DNA from: Chrysochromulina parva | Taxonomy: Eukaryota > Haptophyta > Prymnesiales > Chrysochromulinaceae | NCBI GenBank assembly: GCA_002887195.1 | Contig: PJAB01000339.1 | Location: forward strand, 1 to 29,263 | Direction of reading: 5' to 3' | Length of the DNA stretch: 29,263 bases | Part shown: piece after piece, positions 19,656 through 27,099 of the stretch | Layout: each line of letters starts with the position of its first letter | Position numbering within the stretch: the first letter of the stretch is position 1 | Translations under genes and position numbers: made by a program | The notes under the pieces: model-generated | The model's database searches: none | What the model saw: the letters and a program-made list of their open reading frames with translations, nothing else | What the model was told of the DNA's origin: nothing

Positions 19656-21662
19656 ATGGAGGTGTTCATCGCGAGCCTCTCGGTCCGAGACTTGAAGGAC
19701 GTCATCGCGAGTGCTGGCCTGGACACTTCTGGGTGCATTGACAAGGCTGACCTGATCCAGCGCTGCCGCGAGGCCATTGCGAAGAGCTCTTCAGCGGGAA
19801 CTGCACCACCTCCAGCAGGAGAACAGCCGGCCGCCGCCCGAGAGCCGCCTCCTGCATGCGCTCCCGTCGCAGCTTCCGCCCCCGCCCCCGCCACATCTTC
19901 GACGTCGGAGTCGGTGGCCGTCGATGAAATTCTTCGTACGCGCGCCGATCCTTACAAATCGCTTGGTGTGGCCGTCGATGCGACAGATGTCGAGATCAAA
20001 AAGGCATTTCGCAAGCGGTGTTTAAACGTGCATCCAGATAAGTGTTCGCACCCGTCCGCAACAGTCGCCTTCCAGGTTATCAATGATGCCTTCGCTGTCC
20101 TAAGCGACGCGAGCAAGCGAGCTGCCCTCGACCAAGCGCGCTCGGCCCAACAGCATTGGTCCCAGCAGCAAGCTGCAGCGTGTGCCGCAGCCAACGCCAT
20201 GAACAGCCAATGTCAACAGCACCTCGTCGTGCTGATGCACGAGGCGTACCGCTACACATCGAACGTCCTCAAGGCAGTGCTCTTGTCTAATCGCCAGCTA
20301 ACCTCGGGTAACAAGAGCCATCTCGCCGACCGGCTGGCGCGCTTCGTCTATGCTCGCGCACAGAACAACGTCGATGCGGCCGTCGCGACGCTTCGCAGGG
20401 AGTGCGACCACGCCATGTGCGCAAATAGGGATCAAACGCAACAGCAGGCGCAGCAGCAGGCGCAAGCGCGGGCAGAGGCCGCTCGTCGCGTCGAGGAGCA
20501 AGCGCGGGCAGAGGCCGCTCATCGCGTCGAGGAGCAAGCGCGGGCAGAGGCCGCTCGTCGCGTCGATGCTGAGCGGGCCGCGAAGGCACAAGAGCAGGAG
20601 CAAGCGCGTCTGGAGGCGGCAGCGCGTGAGGTGCTGCGGCAACGGGCGGCAGAAGTGGCGGCTCGCCAGGAGCTTGAGCGTCAGGAGGCGCTTCGTGTGT
20701 CGGAAGCTGCCAGAATAGAATCCGCTCGTGCTGCTGCCGAAACCGCTGCCAGGTTAGAATCCGCACGACGGGCGCAGAGAGAAGCCGCACGCCTAGAGCA
20801 TGCGCAGCGCGCCGCAGCCGAGCGCGCGGCGCAGCACGATGCTGAGCAGCGTGCTCGCCGTGTGCAAGCGGCTCGCGAGTCGCAGGAGGCGCGCGAGGCC
20901 GCTGCCCGCGAGGCCGCGCAGCAGCAGCAAGCGCGCCGGGCCCAGGCGCAGCAGCAGGCGCAGCAGCAGGCGCAGCAGCAGGCGCAGCAGCAGGCGCAGC
21001 AGCAGGCGCAGCAGCAGGCGCAGCAGCAGGCGCAGCAGCAGGCGCAGCAGCGGGCGCAGCAGCAGGCGCAACAGCAGCAGGCTCAGAGAGAAGCCGCACG
21101 CCTGGAGCTTGCGCAGCGCGCCGCAGCCGAGCGCGCGGCGCAGCACGATGCTGAGCAGCGTGCCCGCCGTGTGCAAGCGGCTCGCGAGTCGCAGGAGGCG
21201 CGCGAGGCCGCTGCCCGCGAGGCCGCGCAGCAGCAGCAAGCGCGCCGGGCCCAGGCGCAGCAGCAGGCGCAGCAGCAGGCTCAGCAGCTGGCGCAGCAGC
21301 GGTCGCAACAGCAGCAGGCTCAGCAGGTTCAGCAGCAGGCCCTGCCAACGCCACGACCTCAGCAGGCCGCGCCGCAGCCAATGCAAGGGTATCGATGCGG
21401 GCGCTGCGGTCTGCAGAAGAAGGGACACGTCTGCTGCGGCGGCGCCGCCGGCGCCGCCGCGCAGCCCACGCCCGAAAACGGCTCAAGCACGCCGACGGCG
21501 GCCGCAGGTGCTACCGCACCCAGCAAAGCGGCTCCGCCGCTGCGGCAGGTCACGGTTCAGCATGGCAAGAAGCATAAGCGGCCGTTTGGCGACGTCGTGG
21601 GCGACAATAAGCGCCGGCAGATGACGATGAGTGACTTCTTTGGCCACCCCGCGCGCGCATAG
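19656..21662 (+). CDS. J-domain protein with SAP-like segments, zinc knuckle and C-terminal PIP-box
   Basis: A 668-residue protein; the frame opens at a GTG overlapping the previous stop, so the ATG at 19656 is used. An N-terminal helical pair (3-41: LSVRDLKDVIASAGLDTSG...) is SAP-like. A J-domain (98-161) has DPYKSLGV, the HPD at 126-128 and FQVINDAFAVLSD. A second SAP-like hairpin follows (about 203-227: VLKAVLLSNRQLTSGNKSHL). Residues about 260-565 are an Ala/Glu/Arg/Gln coiled coil with duplicated blocks and (QQA)n. A C-x2-C-x6-H-x-C motif (CGRCGLQKKGHVC, from about 581) may bind zinc. The C-terminus, after basic KRPFGDVVGDNKRR, has Q655-M-T-M-S-D-F661-F662, a canonical PIP-box pattern for PCNA. 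J-domains stimulate Hsp70 ATPase. I infer a nuclear Hsp70 cochaperone acting on DNA- or replication-bound substrates. It is 113 bp downstream of the propeller gene, same strand. Confidence 0.88.
   Translation: MEVFIASLSVRDLKDVIASAGLDTSGCIDKADLIQRCREAIAKSSSAGTAPPPAGEQPAAAREPPPACAPVAASAPAPATSSTSESVAVDEILRTRADPYKSLGVAVDATDVEIKKAFRKRCLNVHPDKCSHPSATVAFQVINDAFAVLSDASKRAALDQARSAQQHWSQQQAAACAAANAMNSQCQQHLVVLMHEAYRYTSNVLKAVLLSNRQLTSGNKSHLADRLARFVYARAQNNVDAAVATLRRECDHAMCANRDQTQQQAQQQAQARAEAARRVEEQARAEAAHRVEEQARAEAARRVDAERAAKAQEQEQARLEAAAREVLRQRAAEVAARQELERQEALRVSEAARIESARAAAETAARLESARRAQREAARLEHAQRAAAERAAQHDAEQRARRVQAARESQEAREAAAREAAQQQQARRAQAQQQAQQQAQQQAQQQAQQQAQQQAQQQAQQQAQQRAQQQAQQQQAQREAARLELAQRAAAERAAQHDAEQRARRVQAARESQEAREAAAREAAQQQQARRAQAQQQAQQQAQQLAQQRSQQQQAQQVQQQALPTPRPQQAAPQPMQGYRCGRCGLQKKGHVCCGGAAGAAAQPTPENGSSTPTAAAGATAPSKAAPPLRQVTVQHGKKHKRPFGDVVGDNKRRQMTMSDFFGHPARA
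20462..20572 (+). repeat. Three 36-bp direct repeats in the J-domain gene
   Basis: Three nearly identical tandem units begin at GCAAGCGCGGGCAGAGG and encode QARAEAARRVEE-type helices in the coiled-coil region. Confidence 0.92.
20772..21290 (+). repeat. Long internal duplication flanking a CAGCAGGCG minisatellite
   Basis: Two copies of about 200 bp (from about 20772 and from about 21081) are almost identical at DNA level, starting at CAGAGAGAAGCCGCACGCCT and including GCAGCACGATGCTGAGCAGC. Between them (about 20946-21070) lie more than ten copies of the 9-bp unit CAGCAGGCG encoding QQA. The low divergence suggests a recent duplication or ongoing homogenisation. Confidence 0.93.
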
Positions 21663-22046
21663 CCCCATGCCCCACCCGCCTACCTCCCTGAGCGCGAGTG
21701 CTGGGGGCATGGGTGATCCGATCACTGTGGATGCCGCCGAAGATGGCGTCGTGATCGAGGAGCTCGATTGATCGCGAACGTTAGCGATGCAAGAACAGAT
21801 GCAAGTTGTAGCTTGTACAACTGCACTGAATATTTATGAATTAGGAGGGGAAGCCTCGCCGTTAAACGACGTACTAAAAGCTTTTTATCGCATGCCGATC
21901 CGGGCGTATGACGGTCGCATGTCACGCGCGCGGAGCTCGCCACGGATCCCGTTTCGCAGTGTGGTCCCCGAGCCCCACCACGGCCGGGCCGCCTCCGCCA
22001 CGCGATTTGTGCATTTAAGTTGCCTATTCCCTGGTGAACCACGATT
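21663..22046. other. Convergent 3' intergenic region, J-domain gene / NHE
   Basis: 384 bp between converging stop codons with no supportable gene. It begins with an inverted repeat just after the J-domain gene stop (21664-21713) and then becomes A/T-rich around 21790-21890, as expected for 3' UTRs and polyadenylation signals. Confidence 0.5.
21664..21713 (+). other. Hairpin-forming inverted repeat just after the J-domain gene stop
   Basis: CCCATGCCCC (21664-21673) pairs perfectly with GGGGCATGGG (21704-21713), leaving a 30-nt loop. It starts one base after the TAG stop, so it would form a GC-rich stem in the 3' UTR. Its role is unknown; it is not a bacterial-type terminator. Confidence 0.7.
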
Positions 22047-23813
22047 TTATGTTCTCTCCGATGCTTCTTCGCCGTCGGGTCCATGCGCTGAGAGCGGCTC
22101 GAGCTCGATCCTCATCTCTCGCTCGTCGCCATCGTTGCGGGGCGGCAAAATGGCGCCATCGGCCGCACGTCGCAGGCCTGGCTGCATCTCCATCGGCAGT
22201 TTGTGGAGCCGTTGCAGCGCCCCCGCGGGCGCACCAAAAAGCGGCTGGAAGACCCTCGCGTCCAGTCGCTCCCACCGGCGCCCGAACTCGCCGCCATCGT
22301 CGCGCCGGGTGCGCCGCTCAGAGTTGGCTCCGCTCGCCTCCTCGCCGTCGCGAGGTTCGGGCGAGATCATGCCGAGCCAGCCGAGCATGGGGCGTGTGAG
22401 ACCGCCGAGGACGAAGGTCGTGAAGACGATGACGGCGGTCGTCGCGGCGATGAGCGTGCGCCCGTGCGCAGAGGCGGCGTTGCGTGCGAGCGCAAAGGCG
22501 ATGGCACCACGGAGGCCAGCGAAAACAAGGAAGATCGTTTCGTTCAGGCTGAGGCTGCGCTTGCGCCCGCGCCACAAGTTAGCGAAGCATACGAGCGGCG
22601 GCACGACCACGGCGCGCGCGGCTGGCACGACCACGACCGCAAAGGCCACGAAGTGGCGCGTCGAGCGACTCTCGTCCACTCCCGCGAGCCCATGGTCCTC
22701 GTCGAAGAGGTCGTCCACAGCGCCGCGTTTTGCCACGAGGTCCAAACCCATGTACATGAACACGAACGTTTCGGCCAGGTGTGCGAGGGCCTTGAGCACG
22801 AGCCCGACAGCGGCGGCCGTCTCGGCCGAGAGCGTGTGCACGTGATATTGGCCCATGAAGACGGCGCATGCAAAGAGGGCGAGGATGCCCGAGCAGTGTA
22901 GCGCCTCGGCTGTTGGATAAGCCGCGTAGCCTATGAGCAGCAGCAGTGCGAGCTCGAGGCTCGCGTGGTGCGAGAGGTCGACGCGCTTGAGCAGCAGCGC
23001 TGAGCTCGCGGCGATGGTGATGCCCGTCAGCAGCGAGCCGAGTGAGACGACCACAAACATGTACAGCCCGACGAGGAGCGCGGAAGGGCTCGAGAACGCC
23101 TCGGGACCCAGCTCGTCCAAGATGCGCACGAGCACGATCGCCACCGCGTCGTTGAGCACGCTCTCGCCCGCGACCAGCGTGTACATGAGCGGTTCCACGT
23201 TGAAGGCGCCCATGATCGAGAGCGTGGCGACCGGGTCGGTCGCGGAGATGAGAGCTCCGAAGAGGAACGCGTCCTTCGGGTTGGAAAAATCGAGCGCATC
23301 GGCTGTGCCCGATCGGAACCATCCAGCGGCGCCGGCGGCCTGCGCGGCGCAGCCGATGAGCAGCATGGTCAGGATCGTGCCGACCACGGCAAAGATAAGG
23401 ATGGTGGCCAGGTTGTGGAAAAAGTGGTGGCGCGACAGCGAGAAACCCGCCTCGAAGATGATGGGCGGCAGCAGAAAATAGAGAAAAAACTCCTCGTTGA
23501 AGTACTCAAGGAGGTGGATTGCGCTCGTCTTCGGTGCGCTATTCTCGCCCGCGAGACGCATCACGAGCCCGAGCGTGCTGCCGACAACGATGGCCGCGAC
23601 CGAAGAGGGGATGTGCCGGCGCTCTGCCCAGATGGCGATACCGATTAGGCCGACGAGGCTGTAGGAAACAATGATGAGGTGCTCGCCAAGTTTGACCTCT
23701 TCCTCCTCGGAGACCTCATCCTGCCCATCGCCATTGACGTCACCAAGGGTGGATTGATTCGTCGCTGCGACGGCGACGAAGGTCAGGACGAGCGTCAATA
23801 AGCGTGCTCGCAT
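22047..23813 (-). CDS. Na+/H+ exchanger, CPA1 family
   Basis: A 588-residue membrane antiporter exchanging Na+ or K+ for H+. An N-terminal hydrophobic segment (1-18) looks like a signal peptide, followed by a short polar acidic stretch and about 11-12 membrane helices. NHE hallmarks include FLYFLLPPIIFEAGFSLSRH (110-129), FFHNLATILIFAVVGT, ATDPVATLSI (191-200), GESVLNDAVAIVL with the ND pair at 221-222, FMYMGLDL and GLRGAIAFALARN. The motifs are closest to the organellar NHE6-9/plant NHX5-6 branch by eye, suggesting an endomembrane or plasma-membrane pH role. The cytosolic tail is short (about 100 residues), without the long regulatory region of NHE1-5. The pre-TM stretch holds DVNGDGQDEVSE (25-36), resembling a Ca2+-binding loop. 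Start is the ATG at 23813; no intron is evident. Convergent with the J-domain gene, divergent from FAM72-RING. Confidence 0.93.
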   Translation of the reverse strand: MRARLLTLVLTFVAVAATNQSTLGDVNGDGQDEVSEEEEVKLGEHLIIVSYSLVGLIGIAIWAERRHIPSSVAAIVVGSTLGLVMRLAGENSAPKTSAIHLLEYFNEEFFLYFLLPPIIFEAGFSLSRHHFFHNLATILIFAVVGTILTMLLIGCAAQAAGAAGWFRSGTADALDFSNPKDAFLFGALISATDPVATLSIMGAFNVEPLMYTLVAGESVLNDAVAIVLVRILDELGPEAFSSPSALLVGLYMFVVVSLGSLLTGITIAASSALLLKRVDLSHHASLELALLLLIGYAAYPTAEALHCSGILALFACAVFMGQYHVHTLSAETAAAVGLVLKALAHLAETFVFMYMGLDLVAKRGAVDDLFDEDHGLAGVDESRSTRHFVAFAVVVVPAARAVVVPPLVCFANLWRGRKRSLSLNETIFLVFAGLRGAIAFALARNAASAHGRTLIAATTAVIVFTTFVLGGLTRPMLGWLGMISPEPRDGEEASGANSERRTRRDDGGEFGRRWERLDARVFQPLFGAPAGALQRLHKLPMEMQPGLRRAADGAILPPRNDGDEREMRIELEPLSAHGPDGEEASERT

Positions 23814-23952
23814 ACATCGGGTTTTCTTGATCTGAGAATTGCCCCCGTTTTTACCGGGACCACAAAAGAGACGATCCTCACCCCAGAGCGGTCACGGCTC
23901 ACAAGTCAGCTCACAAGAGACCGCTCCCGATTGCCCTCCTGTGCGTGAACAT
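23814..23952. promoter_or_regulatory. Divergent promoter, NHE / FAM72-RING
   Basis: These 139 bp separate two divergent ATGs. The FAM72 frame is open upstream to a TTG at 23839, but no ATG exists there. A short direct repeat, GCTCACAAG/AGCTCACAAGA (about 23897-23922), is the only structure seen. Confidence 0.4.
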
Positions 23953-24636
23953 ATGCCACTCGACGAGTTCGTCGTCTCGGCGGCCGAACGCGCCCGATCA
24001 GTTGGTGAAGACGACAACATTTCGAGCAGTGTTGACGATGAGGAAAGCGACGATGAGGAAAGCGACGAGGATCCCGCTGTCATCACGCTCGCTTGCTCCG
24101 AATGCGGCACGACTCTCTCAGAGCGCGGCGTCAAGGTCGTGCTCGTGGCTGACCCAAGCTCGTCGCTGTTCTCAACGGACATTCCCACAGAGGCGCTGAG
24201 CGAGAGCACCCAGCAAACACCCCTTCCGACATGCAACTGCTTTGCCATAAATGTTCACTGTCGCAACTGTGACGGCGCAGTCGGCTACCACGTGCTCCGG
24301 CCTTGCCAACTGTGTGCGATGGCGCCCAACAATGGGCACTACTGGCTCTTTGATCGTGGAACCACGGGAATGCCACGCGGCATGCGCTGGTCCGAGCTTC
24401 CATACAATGGACGCACCGCCCCTGAGCAGCCGGTCGATTGTGTCGACGAGGGCGAGAGCTGCTGCATCTGTGCCGCACAGCCAATGTGGAGGCGCACTCG
24501 CGTGCGCGGCTGCGGTCACGAGTTTTGCTTCGGCTGCATCTCGCGCGAGCTCGATGCCAGAGGCGCCTGCCCGCTCGATCGATCGCCGATCACGAGAGAC
24601 ATGCTGCACATCTTGGTGCAAGAGCATGCGCAATAA
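23953..24636 (+). CDS. FAM72-domain protein fused to a C-terminal RING finger
   Basis: A 227-residue protein starting at the first in-frame ATG. After an acidic Ser/Asp/Glu leader (about 20-41), residues 46-140 match FAM72: CSECGTTLSERGVKVVLVAD, LFSTDIP, a CxC pair (94, 96), CRNCDGAVGYHV, PCQLCAM and NNGHYWLF, including the Cys pairs expected to bind zinc. Residues 170-212 form a RING: C170-x2-C173, C187-G-H189, C192-x2-C195, then CPLDRSPI with C206 and Asp209 where the last Cys usually sits. Asp can replace Cys as a zinc ligand, as in RBX1. Animal FAM72 proteins are about 150 residues without a RING; FAM72A controls UNG2 uracil-DNA glycosylase levels through a ubiquitin ligase. I infer that this is an E3 carrying its own FAM72 module for substrate recognition. 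AATAAA overlaps the stop codon (24632-24637). Confidence 0.87.
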   Translation: MPLDEFVVSAAERARSVGEDDNISSSVDDEESDDEESDEDPAVITLACSECGTTLSERGVKVVLVADPSSSLFSTDIPTEALSESTQQTPLPTCNCFAINVHCRNCDGAVGYHVLRPCQLCAMAPNNGHYWLFDRGTTGMPRGMRWSELPYNGRTAPEQPVDCVDEGESCCICAAQPMWRRTRVRGCGHEFCFGCISRELDARGACPLDRSPITRDMLHILVQEHAQ

Positions 24637-25048
24637 AACCGACCGACTACTTGTACATGTACCCTCTACCGTGTCGACCGCAATGCGTCGCGAGTAGCGG
24701 CGATAACGGTTCGGCGTGTTCTTTGTTCATCTCGCGCCTTCGACGCGCACGTTTGACGTCGAGAGGAAAAAAATTTGGAGGGAGGTGCGAGGTCCGGGCG
24801 CGCGGAGGTGCTGACGCCGGCGCGGAGGGGTGTCGTGGACCGAACCGCTTTTATCCCCCGTTCGGTTCCATTCACCATCGTGCACGCAACTGAGCACGCA
24901 ACGTACCAACGTTTCTTACCAACACACGCGACGCGCAGCTACGTGCGGGGGCCATCTTGATCTTCGCGCGTGCCCCCGGGTCCGGGGTCCTCGCGTCGCG
25001 TCCCGTCGACGCCGCGCGCGTTTCGTTTTGAGGTCTAGGCGCCGGTCA
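24637..25048. other. Convergent 3' intergenic region, FAM72-RING / GT8
   Basis: 412 bp between converging stops with no gene I can support. It contains the 10-bp palindrome GTACATGTAC just after the FAM72-RING stop (about 24653-24662) and a small hairpin (ACCGAAC 24839-24845 with GTTCGGT 24860-24866, 14-nt loop). The ORFs crossing it are short and arginine/serine-rich, typical of random GC-rich DNA. Confidence 0.5.
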
Positions 25049-26128
25049 TCAACGACGATCGAACGGCGGGCTCACCTTGCCGTTCTCGGCCACCCAGGGC
25101 TGCAGCCGGCACGTCGAGGGCTGCCCCTGGCACAGAACCGTGCCGATGTCGTACTTGCCAGCAGGCATTGGCTTGGGCAGCGAGGTGAGTAGAGCGTGCC
25201 GCCGTCGTCCTGTCTCGTGCGTGCTCCTTCGTGCGTGGCTCGCATTCGCGTCGCACTGCAGCACGTCGGCGGAACGCGAGAGCGAGCGGCGGGCAACCCA
25301 GTCAGCCGTGTACAGCTTGGGCACCTTGCGCGTCAGATGCAGCATGCATGCAGCCGAGACTGCGGCGCGCCTGCGACCGATGGCCACGCCTGCAGCCTCG
25401 GAGCCGCCGCCAACGACGAGCGCCCGGCGCAGCTCGCTTCCAACAAAATTGAATGCGGCACCCAGATCGCACACGCGTGCGCCAGCACGTTTGAAGAGTG
25501 CGTTGAGATAGAGCTGGTCGCAGAGCACGCGGCAGCTCAGACGATGTGCGTCGCGCTTCCAGCCAGCAGCAAGCAGCGGTGCGTGCACGGCGCGTGAGAG
25601 CAACATGACGCCCGAGTTCCAGATTTGCCAGCGCTTTGGCTCACAGGCATGATTCATGCCATACAGATCGCACGCTGATGTCCACTGTGTCGCGTGCCAG
25701 CCGACCGGCTTGTGCCGCTCAACGGTCGCGCCTATGGCGTCGCACGGCACTGCCGCGAAAAGGTCTGGCATGTTCGCGCTCACAAGAATGTCGTCGTCGA
25801 GGAAGAGGATGCGCTCGTAACGCTTCAAAAAGTACTCGAGCAGCGGCAGCTTGAGAAAGCGTGACGCAGCAGACGACGTGCTGCTGGAGTAGGCCGTACC
25901 AGCGGTCTGCAGTGCCTCGTGCTCACGCTGATTGACGACGTGGAAAGCGGCACCAATGCGTTCGGCGTATGCCTTCATGAATGGAAGGGTGATTCCGACA
26001 AACGGGCGGCTTCCAATCGAGAGCGTCACCACGGCCGACGCGACGGCGCCCCCAGGGCACGCCACCATTGAATTGAAAATGTGGCTGAAGGCTGATTGAC
26101 GCATGCAATTGACGCACACGTTAGGCAT
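25049..26128 (-). CDS. Glycosyltransferase, GT8-like (GT-A fold)
   Basis: A 359-residue protein from the first ATG (26128). The GT-A core is clear: first strand SAVVTLSIGSRPFVG (about 31-45), SRFLKLPLLEYFLKRYERIL, the metal-binding DDD at 111-113 in LFLDDDILVSANMPDLF, WNSGVMLLSR, CDQLYLNALF, and a late His in MLHLTRKVPKLYTADWV that may complete the metal site. The family transfers sugars from UDP-sugars; the acceptor cannot be read from sequence. No signal peptide or anchor is visible in this model. A better N-terminus may be spliced: ATG at 26224, donor AATAG|GTACGT at 26216, acceptor TTCAG| at 26085, in frame (MNSHIFNSMVAC), with a 132-bp intron like others here. A third option joins the upstream membrane ORF to this domain. 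Confidence 0.82.
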   Translation of the reverse strand: MPNVCVNCMRQSAFSHIFNSMVACPGGAVASAVVTLSIGSRPFVGITLPFMKAYAERIGAAFHVVNQREHEALQTAGTAYSSSTSSAASRFLKLPLLEYFLKRYERILFLDDDILVSANMPDLFAAVPCDAIGATVERHKPVGWHATQWTSACDLYGMNHACEPKRWQIWNSGVMLLSRAVHAPLLAAGWKRDAHRLSCRVLCDQLYLNALFKRAGARVCDLGAAFNFVGSELRRALVVGGGSEAAGVAIGRRRAAVSAACMLHLTRKVPKLYTADWVARRSLSRSADVLQCDANASHARRSTHETGRRRHALLTSLPKPMPAGKYDIGTVLCQGQPSTCRLQPWVAENGKVSPPFDRR

Positions 26129-26380
26129 GTCAAAAAAACACACGCGTTCCCCTCGCTCCTCACACCGTCACACGTCCCCACTACCGTAAAAATCGGCTGA
26201 GTTCAGCTTTACGTACCTATTCATAGGTGACACTCTGAACTCTACGAACGTTCAACGTATAGCACTTGCGTTGCCTTGCCTTGCCTTCCTGTGCATGCAC
26301 ACATTGACGTAAACCAGTGGAGCTGCCCATGCATCATCAGTACTCTAGCAGCTGCCACATACACGCAGGCGCAGCTGCCT

Positions 26381-26950
26381 CTACGGTACTGCTGCCGCTC
26401 CTGCTGCTGCTCCTGGAAGGTGCCCGCCAGCTGGGGCCTGTGACATCCACCACGCAAGCACCAGCGGTACATCGTCGCTCGCCACCACCGCACTGCGCAC
26501 TTCTTGCGGCACGGATGGGGCCGTCCCGTTGGCCCATCGGTGATTCAACTCGACGGCGGACAGCCGGGAGCCGCTGCTGAGTGAGCTCCATAATGCGCGC
26601 GGTGTATCGTTTCGCGTCAGCGGTGGCGGCGGCGGAGGCGGTCGGAACCTTGCCGCAAGGTTACCACGAGCATGGCTAACACCATGGATTTGGGGCGGTG
26701 GAGCGAGGGCAGTCCCGATGACGATGCAGCCGATCCATAAGGTGCAGCACGCGCCCAAGACAAGCCGCTCGCGCACGGACAGGCGCTCCCGGAAGTCCTG
26801 CACGAGCTGCCCACCCGCATTGGAGCTCGTCTCCTCGTCGACGGGCGAGTGGTCAAGCGCGAGGTCGTAGCGACGCACGCCGGCGACCTGCTGCTCGCGC
26901 AGACGCCGAAGCTTCTCGACGGTGAGGTTGCCATTCGCGCCGTCGGTCAT
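26381..26950 (-). CDS. Small single-pass type II membrane ORF, possibly exon 1 of the GT8 gene
   Basis: A 189-residue open frame from the ATG at 26950. A polar, charged N-terminus of about 63 residues (LTVEKLRRLREQQVAGVRRY) is followed by one hydrophobic helix (about 64-86: LVLGACCTLWIGCIVIGTAL), then a Pro-rich linker with poly-Pro and N-glycosylation sequons (NDT, NGT). This is a type II anchor-plus-stem layout typical of Golgi glycosyltransferases. The last 35 codons turn Ala-rich and lose sense, suggesting that the real exon ends earlier. Possible donors are A|GTGCGG and GAA|GTGCGC near 26485-26495. It is 253 bp upstream of the GT8 frame on the same strand. Either it is a separate small membrane protein or the missing anchor of that enzyme; I cannot decide. 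Confidence 0.5.
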   Translation of the reverse strand: MTDGANGNLTVEKLRRLREQQVAGVRRYDLALDHSPVDEETSSNAGGQLVQDFRERLSVRERLVLGACCTLWIGCIVIGTALAPPPQIHGVSHARGNLAARFRPPPPPPPLTRNDTPRALWSSLSSGSRLSAVELNHRWANGTAPSVPQEVRSAVVASDDVPLVLAWWMSQAPAGGHLPGAAAGAAAVP

Positions 26951-27099
26951 CGTGCCTCAAAACTCATGAGGAATCTAGAGATCGAAACGTAGGGATTCCC
27001 GGAGGCATTCTTCTTCTTCTTCTTCGGGGTGTTCCTTTGTGGGAAGTGCCCGAAACGGCGGCAAACTTACATCCGCGGTGGCACACACTCGTCTCCGCC
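26951..27099. promoter_or_regulatory. Divergent promoter, membrane ORF / CNOT2, with TTC repeat
   Basis: 149 bp between two divergent start codons. It contains six TTC repeats (27008-27025), a pyrimidine run on the plus strand that may sit in the CNOT2 promoter or 5' UTR. Confidence 0.45.

Noticed and set aside
20946..21070. CRISPR-like array
   Set aside because: The repeats are contiguous 9-bp coding units without spacers, inside a eukaryotic gene.
20287..21486. 399-codon minus-strand frame opposite the J-domain gene
   Set aside because: It consists of Ala/Pro/Arg repeats produced by the antisense of CAGCAGGCG units.
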